Program-made: the position numbers and the translations under genes
In this document: positions 37,016 through 47,700 of the stretch, piece after piece
How positions within the stretch are numbered: the stretch's first letter is position 1
How the letters are laid out: each line of letters opens with the position of its first letter
Notes under the pieces: generated by a model
Told to the model about the DNA's origin: nothing
Seen by the model: the letters and a program-made list of their open reading frames with translations, nothing else
The model's database searches: none
Source: Cinclus cinclus
Lineage: Eukaryota > Chordata > Aves > Passeriformes > Cinclidae
Direction: 5' to 3'
Length of the DNA stretch: 64,000 nt
Assembly: GCF_963662255.1 (NCBI RefSeq)
Contig: NC_085059.1
Coordinates: 1,288,501 to 1,352,500 of the forward strand

Positions 37016-37390
37016 TTGAATTAGAAGGGTTGGAAGGGACCTTAAACATCACCTTGTTCCACCCCTGCAGGGACACCGTCCACTGTGCCAGGCTGCTCCA
37101 GCCCCAATGTCCAGCCTGGCCTTGGACATTTCCAGGCATCCAGGGGCAGCCACAGCTGCTCTGGGCACCCTGTGCCAGCCCTGCCCACCCTGCCAGGGAG
37201 GAATTCCTGCCCAATATCCCATTCAACCGTGCCATTCCCTGTGTCCTGTTCCTCCATCCCTTGTCCCCAGTCCCTCTCCAGCTCTCCTGGAGCCCCTCTA
37301 AGCCCTGGAAGGGGCTCTGAGCTCTCCCTGGAGCCTTCTCTTCTCCAGGCTGAACTCCCCAAACTCTCTCAGCCTGGCTTCTCCCCACCA
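37016..37390 (-). mobile_element. 5'-truncated CR1 LINE copy (3' end at 37016)
   Basis: Reading plus-strand, GGGTTGGAAGGGACCTTAAA is followed by CCCCTGCAGGGACACC, CAGCCTGGCCTTGGACATTT, GCCACAGCTGCTCTGGGCAC, CCCTGCCAGGGAGGAATTCC and CCAGTCCCTCTCCAGCTCTC. It ends in CTCTCAGCCTGGCTTCTCC. It closely parallels the copy at 49721-50150 along its whole length. Compared with that copy it lacks the CATGG of the CCATGGCAGGGACA block. It is inactive. Confidence 0.93.
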
Positions 37391-38030
37391 ATGTCCAAGA
37401 GCCCAGATTGTCACACTGGGTATCTGTTGTCACTTTTACAGACAGAAAAGAGAGACATTTCCAGTTTAAACGAGAAAGAACCATAATTTACAATAAAGCA
37501 CTCGATGAATAATGGCTTGGGGATTGTGCTTGGTCACATTCATGTGGTGAAGGAATCTACTTTCTACAAAGGAATTTTGTTATTGTTTGGTCAGTTTGTT
37601 ATTTTTAGCCATTGTCTCCCAAATTTTTCTTGTGGTTCAGAAGTCTTAAGGTGATTTCCTCTCCCTTTCCAAAGTCTCATCTTGAGTCCAGCAACTACAG
37701 CAGGACAGCTTGGCTGTGAACTTGGGGTGGAAGCACTTGCCTCTGGTTTTCCTTCTGTCAGCACATCCCAATTTTTTTTTCCTGTTTTTCACTTCCCAAT
37801 ATGCATGATTATCTCCAGAAAGTGCTCTTGGCCTGTCATTTGCCCAGGCTGGTCTCTAGCAGTGCTAAATGCTCAGAACCATCTCACTGCATTGGCTGCT
37901 GGCAGCTCCTGCCCAGTTGAGCTCAGCAGGACAAGGTTTCCTGGAGCACAAAATCTGCCAACCAGAGCAGGGGCTGAGGGAGCTCTGGGCAGAATGGGAG
38001 GTGCTGGAGGGGCAGGAGCAGCCCTCCCTG
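37391..38030. other. Unique non-coding spacer
   Basis: No gene is recognised. It includes an eight-to-nine-base T run near 37772 and otherwise mixed sequence. It leads into the 38-kb minisatellite. Confidence 0.5.
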
Positions 38031-38558
38031 CTCCAGAGCCAGGCTCGCTCCAGAGCCAGGCTCAAACCCAAAGCCAGGCTCACCCCAGATCCAGGCTCAC
38101 CCTCCAGAGCCAGGCTCTCCCCAAAGTCAAGCACAACCCCAGAGCCAGGCTCAACCCCAAAGCCAGGCTCAACCCCAAAGCAAGGCTCAACCCCAAAGCC
38201 TGGCACAGCCCCAAAGCCAGGCCAAATCCCCCAAAGCCAGGCTCAACCCCAGAGCCAGGCTCACCCCAGATCCAGGCTCACACTCCAGAGCCAGGCTCAC
38301 ACTCTAGAGCCAGGCTCACCCCAAAGCCAGGCTCACCCCAAAGCCAGGCTCAAACCCAAAACCAGGCTCACCCCAGATCCAGGCTCTCCCCAAAGCCAGG
38401 CACAACCCCAGAGCCAGGCTCACCCCAGATCCAGGCTCACCCCAGAGCCAGGCTCTCCCCAAAGCCAGGCACAACCCCAGATCCAGGCTCACCCCAGAGC
38501 CAGGCTCACCCCAAAGCCAGGCTCACCCCAAAGCCAGGCTCACCACAAAGCCATGCTT
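38031..38558. repeat. 18-bp minisatellite, about 29 copies
   Basis: The unit is CAAAGCCAGGCTCACCCC with variants CAGAGCC, CAGATCC, GGCTCTCCCC and GGCACAACCC. Units are 18 bp with occasional 1-4 base length changes. Variant units recur in blocks: CTCTCCCCAAAGCCAGGCAC followed by AACCCCAGA occurs near 38384 and again near 38453. Open plus-strand frames of 300 and 356 codons run through the array, because the period is divisible by three, and read as Ser-Gln-Ala-His-Pro-type repeats. I do not regard them as genes, since two frames are equally open and neither has a recognisable non-repeat domain. Confidence 0.95.
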
Positions 38559-39760
38559 ATCCAGCTGCTCCAGGACCAGGCATGGCTGACAATGCCAGGC
38601 TGGGCTCAGGCTCTGCCAGCTGTGGATGCCCCCATAGCTGTGGGATGTGCCCTCTCCTCCCTGCACCATCTGAGCTCACTGGGCTTGGAGCAAGCCTGGG
38701 CTCAGATAAACAAAACCAGACCTGGGAGGAGAGGAACCTGTTTGAGGTATGAGATGACAATTCTGCCCTGAGTTACACTTTCTTTAACGCGAGCCGATTT
38801 GGTTAGTAACAAGATACAGACCTAATTCTGACTATTTTTACACCAGCAAAGCCAATGGCTGTGAGAGAAGGAGCAGCCCTTTACACTGGCACTGATGCAA
38901 CACCAACTACCGCTGCCGTTCACTGCCCTGGATATTTTCTCTGCAAGATGGTTTCAAACGCCTGTGAGAGCTGAAAACAAAGAAATGAAATACCAGCCTC
39001 GTGCAGACTTTAAAATGAAAAATAAAATGTCCAGGAAATCCCTGCAAGGTTTTGGACTGAACAGGAAGATATATTACAGAACTTTTTCAACCTTTTTTAA
39101 ATTTTTTTCCAACTTCCAAGCAGCAGAATGCCAAAATGCTAACAGGCAGGGCAAATTGAGCAAAAATAAAATATTCTGTGGACTGGGTTGGAGAGTAAGG
39201 CAGTGTTTATTTTTTTATGCTTTACACTTTGGCCAGCATTTATCCCGAATGAAGGCTGCAAATGTTATTAGATTTCATGGAATGTAAATAAACAGTTATT
39301 GGTAAATACATTTTGGTGGTCTGCTTGTTACACTGCATGTCAGGAAAACTATAGGCAACTGGCAGGAGTTCAGACGTCTTCAAGGAACACAGAAAACAGA
39401 CATATTTTACTAATTATAGCTAACAAAAACACTCTGAGATTACAGTTAAATTACATTAAAACATAACTTGTTGGCAAAGGCTGTGAGCATAATGCTTTGC
39501 CTGTATCTCTCTGTATAATGTTTCATCAGAGCAGAGCAGGACCATGGGGAGCCCTGGCACAGCCCAGGCTGCCATGGCCATCAGGGCTGGGCCAGTTGGG
39601 TACTCTGAGCCCTGCAGGAGCTCCTGGAGGTCCAGAGGATCCAGGTCCAGCCAGGACCTGGATTTGTGTGCAGCAGCAGGGCTGACCCCACAGCTCCTGC
39701 ATCTGCACAGGTGGGAAGGGAAAGACAAAGAGTCACCTGCTGAGCACCCCAGAGAGGGCT
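38559..39760. other. Unique non-coding stretch
   Basis: From 38760 to 39480 the sequence is AT-rich with no gene that I can recognise. From 39530 to 39720 it is G+C-rich, mixed sequence leading into the next array. Confidence 0.5.
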
Positions 39761-40118
39761 GGGGGGACAGGAGACCTGGGAATTAAGGGACAGGAGCACT
39801 GGGAATTGAGGGGCAGGAGCACTGGGAATTGAGGGGCAGGAGCACTGGGAATTGAGGGGCAGGAGCACTGGGAATTGAGGGGCAGGAGCACTGGAATTGA
39901 GGGACAGGAGCACTGGGAATTGAGGGGCAGGAGCACTGGGAATTGAGGGGCAGGAGCACTGGGAATTGAGGGGCAGGAGCACTGGAATTAAGGGACAGGA
40001 GCACTGGGATTTGGGGAGTCAGGAGCATAGGAATTGAGGGACAGGAGCACTGGGAATTGAGGGACAGGAGACCTGGGAATGGTGGACTGGGGGGACAGGA
40101 GCACTGGGAACTGAGGGC
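39761..40118. repeat. 23-bp minisatellite, about 15 copies
   Basis: The unit is AATTGAGGGGCAGGAGCACT plus GGG. Most units are 23 bp; several are 22 bp through loss of one G before AATT. Two forms exist, GAGGGGCAGG and GAGGGACAGG, and an AATTAAGGGACAGG variant appears at both 39781 and about 39986. Units carrying GACAGGAGACCTGGGAAT lie near both ends (39766-39782 and 40063-40080). The final unit at 40087-40111 reads GGGGGGACAGGAGCACTGGG, echoing the first. The minus strand reads as Pro-Leu-Asn-Ser-Gln-type repeats, which I reject as coding. Confidence 0.95.
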
Positions 40119-43100
40119 TGCATGGCTGGAGCTCCCAGCAGGAGCTCTGTTCCCCACACCACTGCCTAGAGTGCCTGGAGGGTGTGAGCTGCCTCCAGCC
40201 AAGCCCTCTGGGGCTGTGAGCTGGGTGCCAAGGCTGCTGCACAGCAGTGCTCCTTCCACCTCTGGGACTGCTCTGCAGCACCTCTGGGATGGCAAGGACA
40301 GCAAGGATGGCTCTGCTGTGGAGCTCCTGTGCGCACAGGGACATGCTGTGGCTGTGTCAGGATGCAGGCACCTGCAGCAGCAGACTGCAGAGTTAAAATC
40401 AGAAACGTGCCTTGACCCAAGCCTGGAATTCCCATTCAGTGGGTCCTCATTTCATTGAAGGATTTCCCTCCTTACAGGAAGGGAACTGGGCTGGCTGTGC
40501 CCATGCCCACGATGCCCAGGAGCTGCTTGGGGCATGGCTCTGAGGGGCTCTGGAGCCCTGCTCATGCCTGGGGAGGGTCTCAGGCTGAGCACCCCCTGTG
40601 CTGCTCCCCAGCTCCCCTCCCTCTGCCAGACCTGCCTTTGGCACTCCTGCTCCATCAGCAGTGCCAACCATTCCTGCAGTAGCAGAGCCCAGGAGGAAGG
40701 GAGCTCTCTCTGCAGAATTAATTGTGTTTTAACCATGCCCAGGTTTTTCAGGACAAATTTGGTGCTGTGAGTGCTGTGTCCCACCTGCCTCAGCACAGCA
40801 GGGGCAGACAAAGAGATCAGGGCAGGTGTTACACTGAGTTACATCACAAACTATTCACTCGTGTTTGAAGCAGCTTGTGTGAAATAACTCAGCTAAGAGA
40901 GACGCATGCAAGTGGCATTTGGGGCACAAAAAACCCAGGTGCAAAATCTGTTCTGTTCTCCCGTGGCTGCGCATCAGAGGATGACATTATTGTTATTTAC
41001 AGAAAGTCTCGAAACTACAAAAATTTCCTTCCTTCATCTGGTGGGATATTGAGGCTGTGAGCAGTCCCTGGCAGGGTGATGCAGGGGGCTGCAGGCTTGG
41101 CTGGGCCACAGTGATGATCTGTTCTAGACCCAGGTAAATCCAGGTGCTTGTTGGTCTGATCCCAGTTGATGAGGAAGGCATGAATCATTTTGTCAGCCAA
41201 GTAAAGGGAGGGGGAATGCACAGGCTAATCTTTCCAGAATATTAATAACACTGTGCCACTGTGCACCTCTCCAGAAACACACAGCTCCCACAGATGGGGG
41301 TGTTCCTGCATCCATGCCCCTGCGTAAAGAAATCCCGCAATGAAATCATGCTTCACCATTGCCCCGTGGTAATCTCTTCACTTGGACTGTCTTTATGTCA
41401 CATTTATGGCCTGTTCTTTGCTGGGAAGATTTTTACAGGGGATCTGAAGTTTAAAAGAAGACAGATGACAAGCTGTGATCACGAGGAAGAGAGGCTCACC
41501 ATATGGAAATAGAAAGTCCTGGCTCCCTCCCCTATCCCTCCTCCCCCTCCCCTGCCGAGTTTCTCTACTTCACATGATGCTATTGGGATTTGAAGATCAG
41601 AATACAAATTAAATTATTAAATGAGGAACAAAAAAAAAAGAAAAAACAAACAACAACAACAACAAAAAAAATCAAAACTTGGGCCTTCCCTCTCCATCCT
41701 TCCATGTGATCTGTAATTAAAAATCAAAGTGGGGAAAACAACCCTCTGGAAGCTGGCATTTGGGATCCAGCCCAGCTGCCAAGAGAAGGATGGAATGCTC
41801 AGGCGACATGTCGGTGCCTTTGCATGCTATGGGGTTCATGCATGAGCTGCTTCCGGAGCTAAGGCATTATTGCAATGGAAGACTTGTTATGGACCATATT
41901 TATTGCATTATTTCTTATTTGTTTACTGGGGAAAGCAGGAGCAGCACCCTTCAGTCCAGTGCACGTCTCCAACACTGGACTCTTTGTCACCAAAAACCCC
42001 TCAGTGTCCCCAAAACCAGGAGAGCTGAATCCCATCAGATGCTTTTTAGACATTAATGCCTGCAACCTGGATGTGTGGCAGCAACCCCTGAAAGCCTGGG
42101 CAGTGAAAGAGAAATGAATGAAGCTGTTCCAGGAGAAGTCGAGCTGGGGCAGTTTTCAGGTTTATTTTGACTGGGCAGTTGTAGAGGAGGTGGTGATGTG
42201 GCCAGAGCCAGCCAGGGAGGGTGGCCAGCACAGGGAAGGGACAAGACACACTGGGCTCCAGGGGCACTCCCTGTCCCTGGGTCAGCCCTCAGCCCTCCCA
42301 CCTGCACCCCCTGGGAGCTAACAGGGATTTTACATTTGTGAAAAACCCCAAGCACTCACAGCAGGCCCTGAGCTTGTCAAATGTGGCCCCATTTTCAACA
42401 CTGGCCTTGCAAGGCTTGGGCTCAGCTGTTGGCCTCAGTGGCCAGATTTACAGAATAAGCACTTGGTCCCCTTAGTGCAGGTTTGGGCTATGGACATCCA
42501 ATTTAGGCACCCATGTTTGAGCACTGCTTCCTTGGAGCCAAAGTAAACAACTGAATCAATGCTACACAGAGTTTAATCTAAACAGGTCATGGAGTCCAGC
42601 TCAGATATTCCCTGTATTCCATCGGCAGGTCCTGGCGATGGCAAACTGAAGCCTGCTTTTATAGTGTGCCAGCTCAGGGACCTGTTCCCAATTTGCAGAT
42701 TTGGCCTGCTGCATTCTAAAAGATGTTTAATATACTCGATGCCTGTTTGTGTTAATGTTTACCATTGAAGTTTTTCATTATTTGATGTTGTATTTGGCCA
42801 TAGCATTAAAATTTCATTGGACCGACTGAAATTTGGTGTCAAATCAAAGCCAAAGAAGCATCTTTGTGATAGACTTTCTGTTCCCATCCAAACACTTCCA
42901 AAACCAAAAATCAATTGTAGGTGTTTGTAGCTTTTCTTCCTTTTGCCAGAGAAACAACAAACATTTTATTTATGAGCTGTTCCTTTATATGCACAGCTCT
43001 GGAAGAGCTGAGCCCAAAGTTGTGGACCAGCAGGGAAGCACAAGCAGCTTCCTGGAGGGCACAGCTCCGTCCCTGCCAGGCTCAGGAGGGCATGGGGATG

Positions 43101-43280
43101 GCTGAGAGTGCCCTGAGCCCTCCTCCAGGAGGAGGATATCCAAAACCCAGGATATCCAAAATCCAGGATTTGGGATAAGAGCATTACCTCCAGCCCTTCA
43201 CACCTGAACCTCAACGCCCTGGGCTCAGTGAAGGACTGCACAGTTCTGCTGCATGGAAACCTCCTGTTGTTATTTGGGTT
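40119..43280. other. Unique non-coding stretch
   Basis: I see no recognisable gene. The first 700 bases are G+C-rich. An A-rich tract at 41629-41671 is listed separately. A short two-copy repeat of AGGATATCCAAAA-type sequence lies at 43133-43162. The segment at 42700-42970 is AT-rich. Confidence 0.5.
41629..41671. repeat. A-rich and (CAA)n tract
   Basis: A run of A broken by G, then CAAACAACAACAACAACAAA and more A. It is a simple repeat without a recognisable retroposed body. Confidence 0.88.
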
Positions 43281-43440
43281 ATAGAATCACAGAATCCCTG
43301 AATGGGTTGGGTTGGAAAGGACCCAAACACCCATCCAGCCAACCCCTGCCATGGCAGGGACACCTCCCACTGTCCCAGGCTGTTCCCCAATGTCCCACCT
43401 GGCCAGGGACACTGCCAGGGATCCAGGGGCAGTCACAGGG
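43281..43440 (-). mobile_element. Short 5'-truncated CR1 LINE copy (3' end at 43281)
   Basis: It opens with ATAGAATCACAGAATCCCTG and GGGTTGGGTTGGAAAGGACC, followed by CCATGGCAGGGACACCTCCC, TGTCCCACCTGGCCAGGGAC and GCCAGGGATCCAGGGGCAGT. Similarity stops at about 43440, so only 160 bases of the 3' end are present. It is the shortest CR1 copy in the window. Confidence 0.93.
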
Positions 43441-44411
43441 CTGAGGGCAGGATTTTTCCATGGGAACTCTGAGATAAAGGATCAGGAGTCAATCCCCAGG
43501 TGCCATGGGGAGCACCAGGCTTTGGGGGATGCTGAGGACCCTGGGCTCTCCCAGGGCTCAAATCTCCCAGGGCTCACAAAGCCACTGGCAGGGCTCAGCA
43601 AGGCCACAGAGAACAGAAAAGGAGGTTTGCCTCAGCCCACATGTTCCTGAACTCAAAGGAAAATATGATGGCCTGGATTACAAACTGGGAATCAGCACTT
43701 AGACATAAAGCTGGGAGGGAAGGTTTGAGGATATTCTCTGGGATGGTTAAAAGGGGAGGGAGCTCTGTGAAAAGCCCCTTCTGCAGCCCACCAAAAACTG
43801 CACAAGCATGATTCAAACTGTGTCCCCTCTCCAGAATATTTCCTCCAAAATTTTATCAAAATCACTTTGCATTTCAGTGAGCTTTTTCTTTTTTTTCACA
43901 ATGGTGTTTTTTGATTTTAATGAAAATAAATTGAATTCTGTAAATGTCATCTCAGTATATATGAACATTTCTTTTGTCAGTATGAATTGGCATATTTTGA
44001 TTAACAAAGAGTTCCCACTTTGTTCCAAACTGTATTTCTTTCTGAAATGGGGGGGGGGGGGAAATGCCTGCAAAACTTTTCTCAGCTTTAGTTAAATGCT
44101 GAGAAAACAAGAAAAAAGATCCAAGAAGAAAAGATCCACAGCATTATAATGAGGTAAGAATTCTATACTCCTAATACATAAGCAGGGGATGGGGACAGAA
44201 GACTTCTTTAGTTGCAGCAAACAGCCTTGGCCACCCCTGACTGTGTCACCTTCTGTCCCCTGAGCCCATCTCCCACCCAGGTCTGAAGAGAATAGCTCTG
44301 TGCAGCTTCACGTGCAATAGGAACTCCCCTGCCCTTCCAGTAAAACAACTACTGCCCTTAGAGGGGGTTGAAGCAGCTTCTAGCTTAAGTCAATAGAATA
44401 AAATAAAAAAA
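43441..44411. other. Unique non-coding spacer
   Basis: No gene is recognised. From 43810 to 44170 the sequence is AT-rich, with a run of 13 G at 44049-44061. Confidence 0.5.
44049..44061. repeat. Poly-G13
   Basis: Thirteen uninterrupted G in an AT-rich setting. A run of this length is error-prone in sequencing, so the exact count may be off. Confidence 0.8.
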
Positions 44412-44700
44412 TCCCAGAATCATTAAGGCTGGAAGGTCCCTCCCAGCTGTGTCCCATCCCCACCCTGTCCCCAGCCCAGAGCACTCAGTGCCACCTCCAG
44501 GAGTTCCTGGGACACCTCCAGGGATGGGCACCCCAAACCTCCCTGGGCAGTTCCAATCCCTGAGCACCCTTTCCATGGAGAAATTCCTGCTGCTGTCCAC
44601 CCTGAGCTCCCCTGGCCCAGCCTGAGGCCGTTCCCTCTGCTCCTGTCCCTGTTCCCTGGAGCAGATCCCAAATCCCCCCTGGCTGTCCCCTCCTGTCAGT
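44412..44700 (-). mobile_element. 5'-truncated CR1 LINE copy (3' end at 44412)
   Basis: Plus-strand blocks are CCCAGAATCATTAAGGCTGG, CAGAGCACTCAGTGCCACCT, GAGTTCCTGGGACACCTCCA, TTCCAATCCCTGAGCACCCT, CATGGAGAAATTCCTGCTGC and CAAATCCCCCCTGGCTGTCC. The 3' region differs from the copies at 1869, 37016, 43281 and 49721, so it belongs to another CR1 subfamily, shared with the sense copy at 33150-33387. Similarity fades near GTCCCCTCCTGTCAG at 44699. Confidence 0.92.
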
Positions 44701-47700
44701 GGGTGTAGGAGGGGCTGTGGTCTCCCCTGAGGGAGACTGAGGGGCTTGGATGTGACCATTCCAACAGCTGGGCCAGGCTTTTCTGTGTAAATGGCATTGC
44801 TCCATTGGCTCCACTCAGCAAACCCAAGTTTTATTAGCAGAGGAGCCCAGTATCAGCACTTGCTGAGCTATCCCAATTTGTATCAGTGACAAATCTGGCC
44901 TCCAGACACATTTATCACATCTGCCACTTCCAAATAAAAAGGGCTCGTTGTATCAATGAAATGGCATCAGAGGAAACTTAGAGCTGAGGCAATATGTTAA
45001 ACATTAGCCACAATGCTCACAGGCCTAGGAAAGCCTGATAAGCCATGATTAAACTTAATTATGGATTATTTTATATTACCTACCTCCAAGCACTGTGGAA
45101 AATTGCTTCCTTTTAACTGCCTTGGCAGCTCTCCCTGGCCATGCTCATTCTGGGGGAGATTTCCCTGTGATTGATGGATTTGTTTACTGAGCTCCCTGCT
45201 CAACCACGGCCAATCCTCCCTTTAATCAGAGGTGTGAACACCTTAATAGTTGTCAGAGCCCACATTAACCTCCTGATTAAAAGACATCCTCACACTTACC
45301 ATTAAAGAAATACATGAAACAAATTAAATTTGTATTCTCATTATAAACCCCACAACAGGCGAATAATAATTTGGTGTTCATGTACTTGGCTCATTGGTAT
45401 TTCATCAAGTTCTACCTTACAAGAGAAATGGGGTTTTTCCTATTTTTCGCCTTTTATCAATGAGAGGGAAGGGTTTTGGTGGGCTGGGTTCTATTTTTGC
45501 CTTTGCCTAAGGGCAAAAAGATCCATGAACATCATTTTTCACTCAACTTCCTTTACCTGCTTATCTACTCTGGCTATTACTCTCGTTGGCTAGAACAATA
45601 TTACCAATAAAATAAACATGTCAAAATTCAGAAGCACAAACAAGTTCATCTGTGACACTAATTTTGCCTGGCAAATAATTCTCCTTGTTTCTTTAAGAGC
45701 TTCAATTTCTTGTGGATTCAAAGCAAATTCATCTTAAATCTGATGCCTCAGTCTTATTTTTCTTTCCCAATCTCATTAGTGTAAAAATAGCAAGGATATC
45801 CATATGATTAAAGACTTCATGTGCAAGAAAGCAATCTGGTCATAGTGCTCCTTAGCTTTATGTACTTCTTTCTATTTGACAACATTAATTTGCCATCTGT
45901 CAGCTCAGTTACAGAGTTTACTTGCTGCTTGCTTGGCGTTCACCTCCCCCCTTTTCGTTGTCAGCTGTTTCTAATAGTTTGGCCTCCTTGAGTGGGCCAC
46001 TTATGCAGATTTGAAACAGGAGAAATCCTAAAAACTGACCATATGGGAGCCCACTTTGTACTCCCCAGGCTGGCATAGCCATGCACAGACCTCCTCCCCC
46101 TTCCAGGCACCCCCAGCACTTAAAAAATCCAAATTTTCCATACCTCCATAGCACCTTCCATCTGGGGGATTCCAGATCATCACACCAGGGATACAAACAG
46201 ATGAATTTGCTGTCTTGGGCAGGCCAGCTGAATTATCTAAGATTTCCTGGGAGCAGCATTCAGCCCTGAACATGCAACCAGATAAAAGGTAAAAACTAAG
46301 CACTCTTCCTTTTCTTGGAAAAGCCCTGATTTTTGGGAACAGAGCATGTGGGACAAGGGACTGACATGGGAGGTGAGGATGGCTGTCAGACTGACAAGAT
46401 TCCATCAGTACTGTCATTTTTTCCCAGAACCAAATATTTAAACCTCTAAAACTCATATATGAAGTTAAGAGTTATTCTTATGAGAAGAGGTACATCAGCT
46501 TACATATCTGAAATCCCACTCATTTATTTGAATACACAGGGGGAAAAAAAATCTGTCCATTTTATTCCCTATGTCATTTTTCTGCCAGCTGAAGAGATTC
46601 AGGGTCCTCATGGGCACTGAAGTGAACTTTTCTCCTGAGAAAGGCCAACATGAAGACTCATTATTGCCTCATTCTAAAGGAAGAGCAGAGCTGTGCCCTG
46701 GCCAGGGGTCCTGGCTCATTCCTGATGGGAATGCAAGCACTGCCCATTGCCCTCAGAGTGGCCCAAGCTCCTGCTTCTCCACCTGACTCGGGACAGGGGA
46801 ACTGCACTTGGAAGGGTTTTCATGCTCAGGAGCAGCAAAATCTCCTGCAAGGGAGTGAATTTAACTTTTTGTGTTAGTATGAGAATTCCTTAGTGTGCTT
46901 TGCTCATGTGTCATTCCAGGAAAAAGTCACATTATCAGTGCTCCTGATTGGTTTTACACTGGGGGTTTGCTGGTTGCCTTTCCAAAAACTCATTTTTACA
47001 TGATTAGAGAAAAAGGTAAAAGCTCAAACCAAAAAGCAGCTGTAGAACAGTACCTCAGGTCTACAGAGTTTAAACAGAAAGGGCAGGGTTTGTGCAGGGA
47101 AGACACAAGGGGTTGGAGGTGCTGCTCTGGGGACCTTCACTAGAACCAGGGCTGGACCAGAGCTGACCTCACAGGGCACCTGGAGCCCAGCTGAGAATGT
47201 TTGTGCTGGTTTGGATCCACAGCCTGGGCAGAAAAAGAGCCACTGTCAGGGCAGGTCCTGTCCAGGGATCCCAATGAGAGCTGGGGGTGATGGGGACACA
47301 GGGGTCACCCTATCCTGGTCAGGGGGACAGTCACCAGCAGGAGTTCAGGCAGGAACCTGACAACACATCAGGGCTGGTATTTGCAGCAAGGGAAGATGGG
47401 AGAGGATTCCCAGCTCTGACAGCCCCAGCCGAGCTCCAGCAGCCATGGGATCACCCCAGAAAAGGAAATGTGACTGAGAGAGCCAGAGCCACACAGCCAG
47501 TCCTGCTGGCCCAGTGGGAGCCCAGCCAGATGTGTGCCTGCCCCTGGGGCTGGAGCAGCCCTGTAACTTATAACAGGCTCCAGGCTGCTCTCATTTACGT
47601 GGGGGCAGCGCTCAGCTCCTTCAGCCAGAGTTCAAAGGCTGCCCCAAGCAGCTCTGTGGGCAGGGTGGCCACTGGCCAGGCCCAGGCCAGCAGCTGGCAC

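Noticed and set aside
37682..38771. Two overlapping plus-strand frames of 356 and 300 codons that look like a repeat protein
   Set aside because: The frames stay open because the 18-bp unit is divisible by three and lacks stop codons in those frames. No conserved flank, signal peptide or domain is visible.
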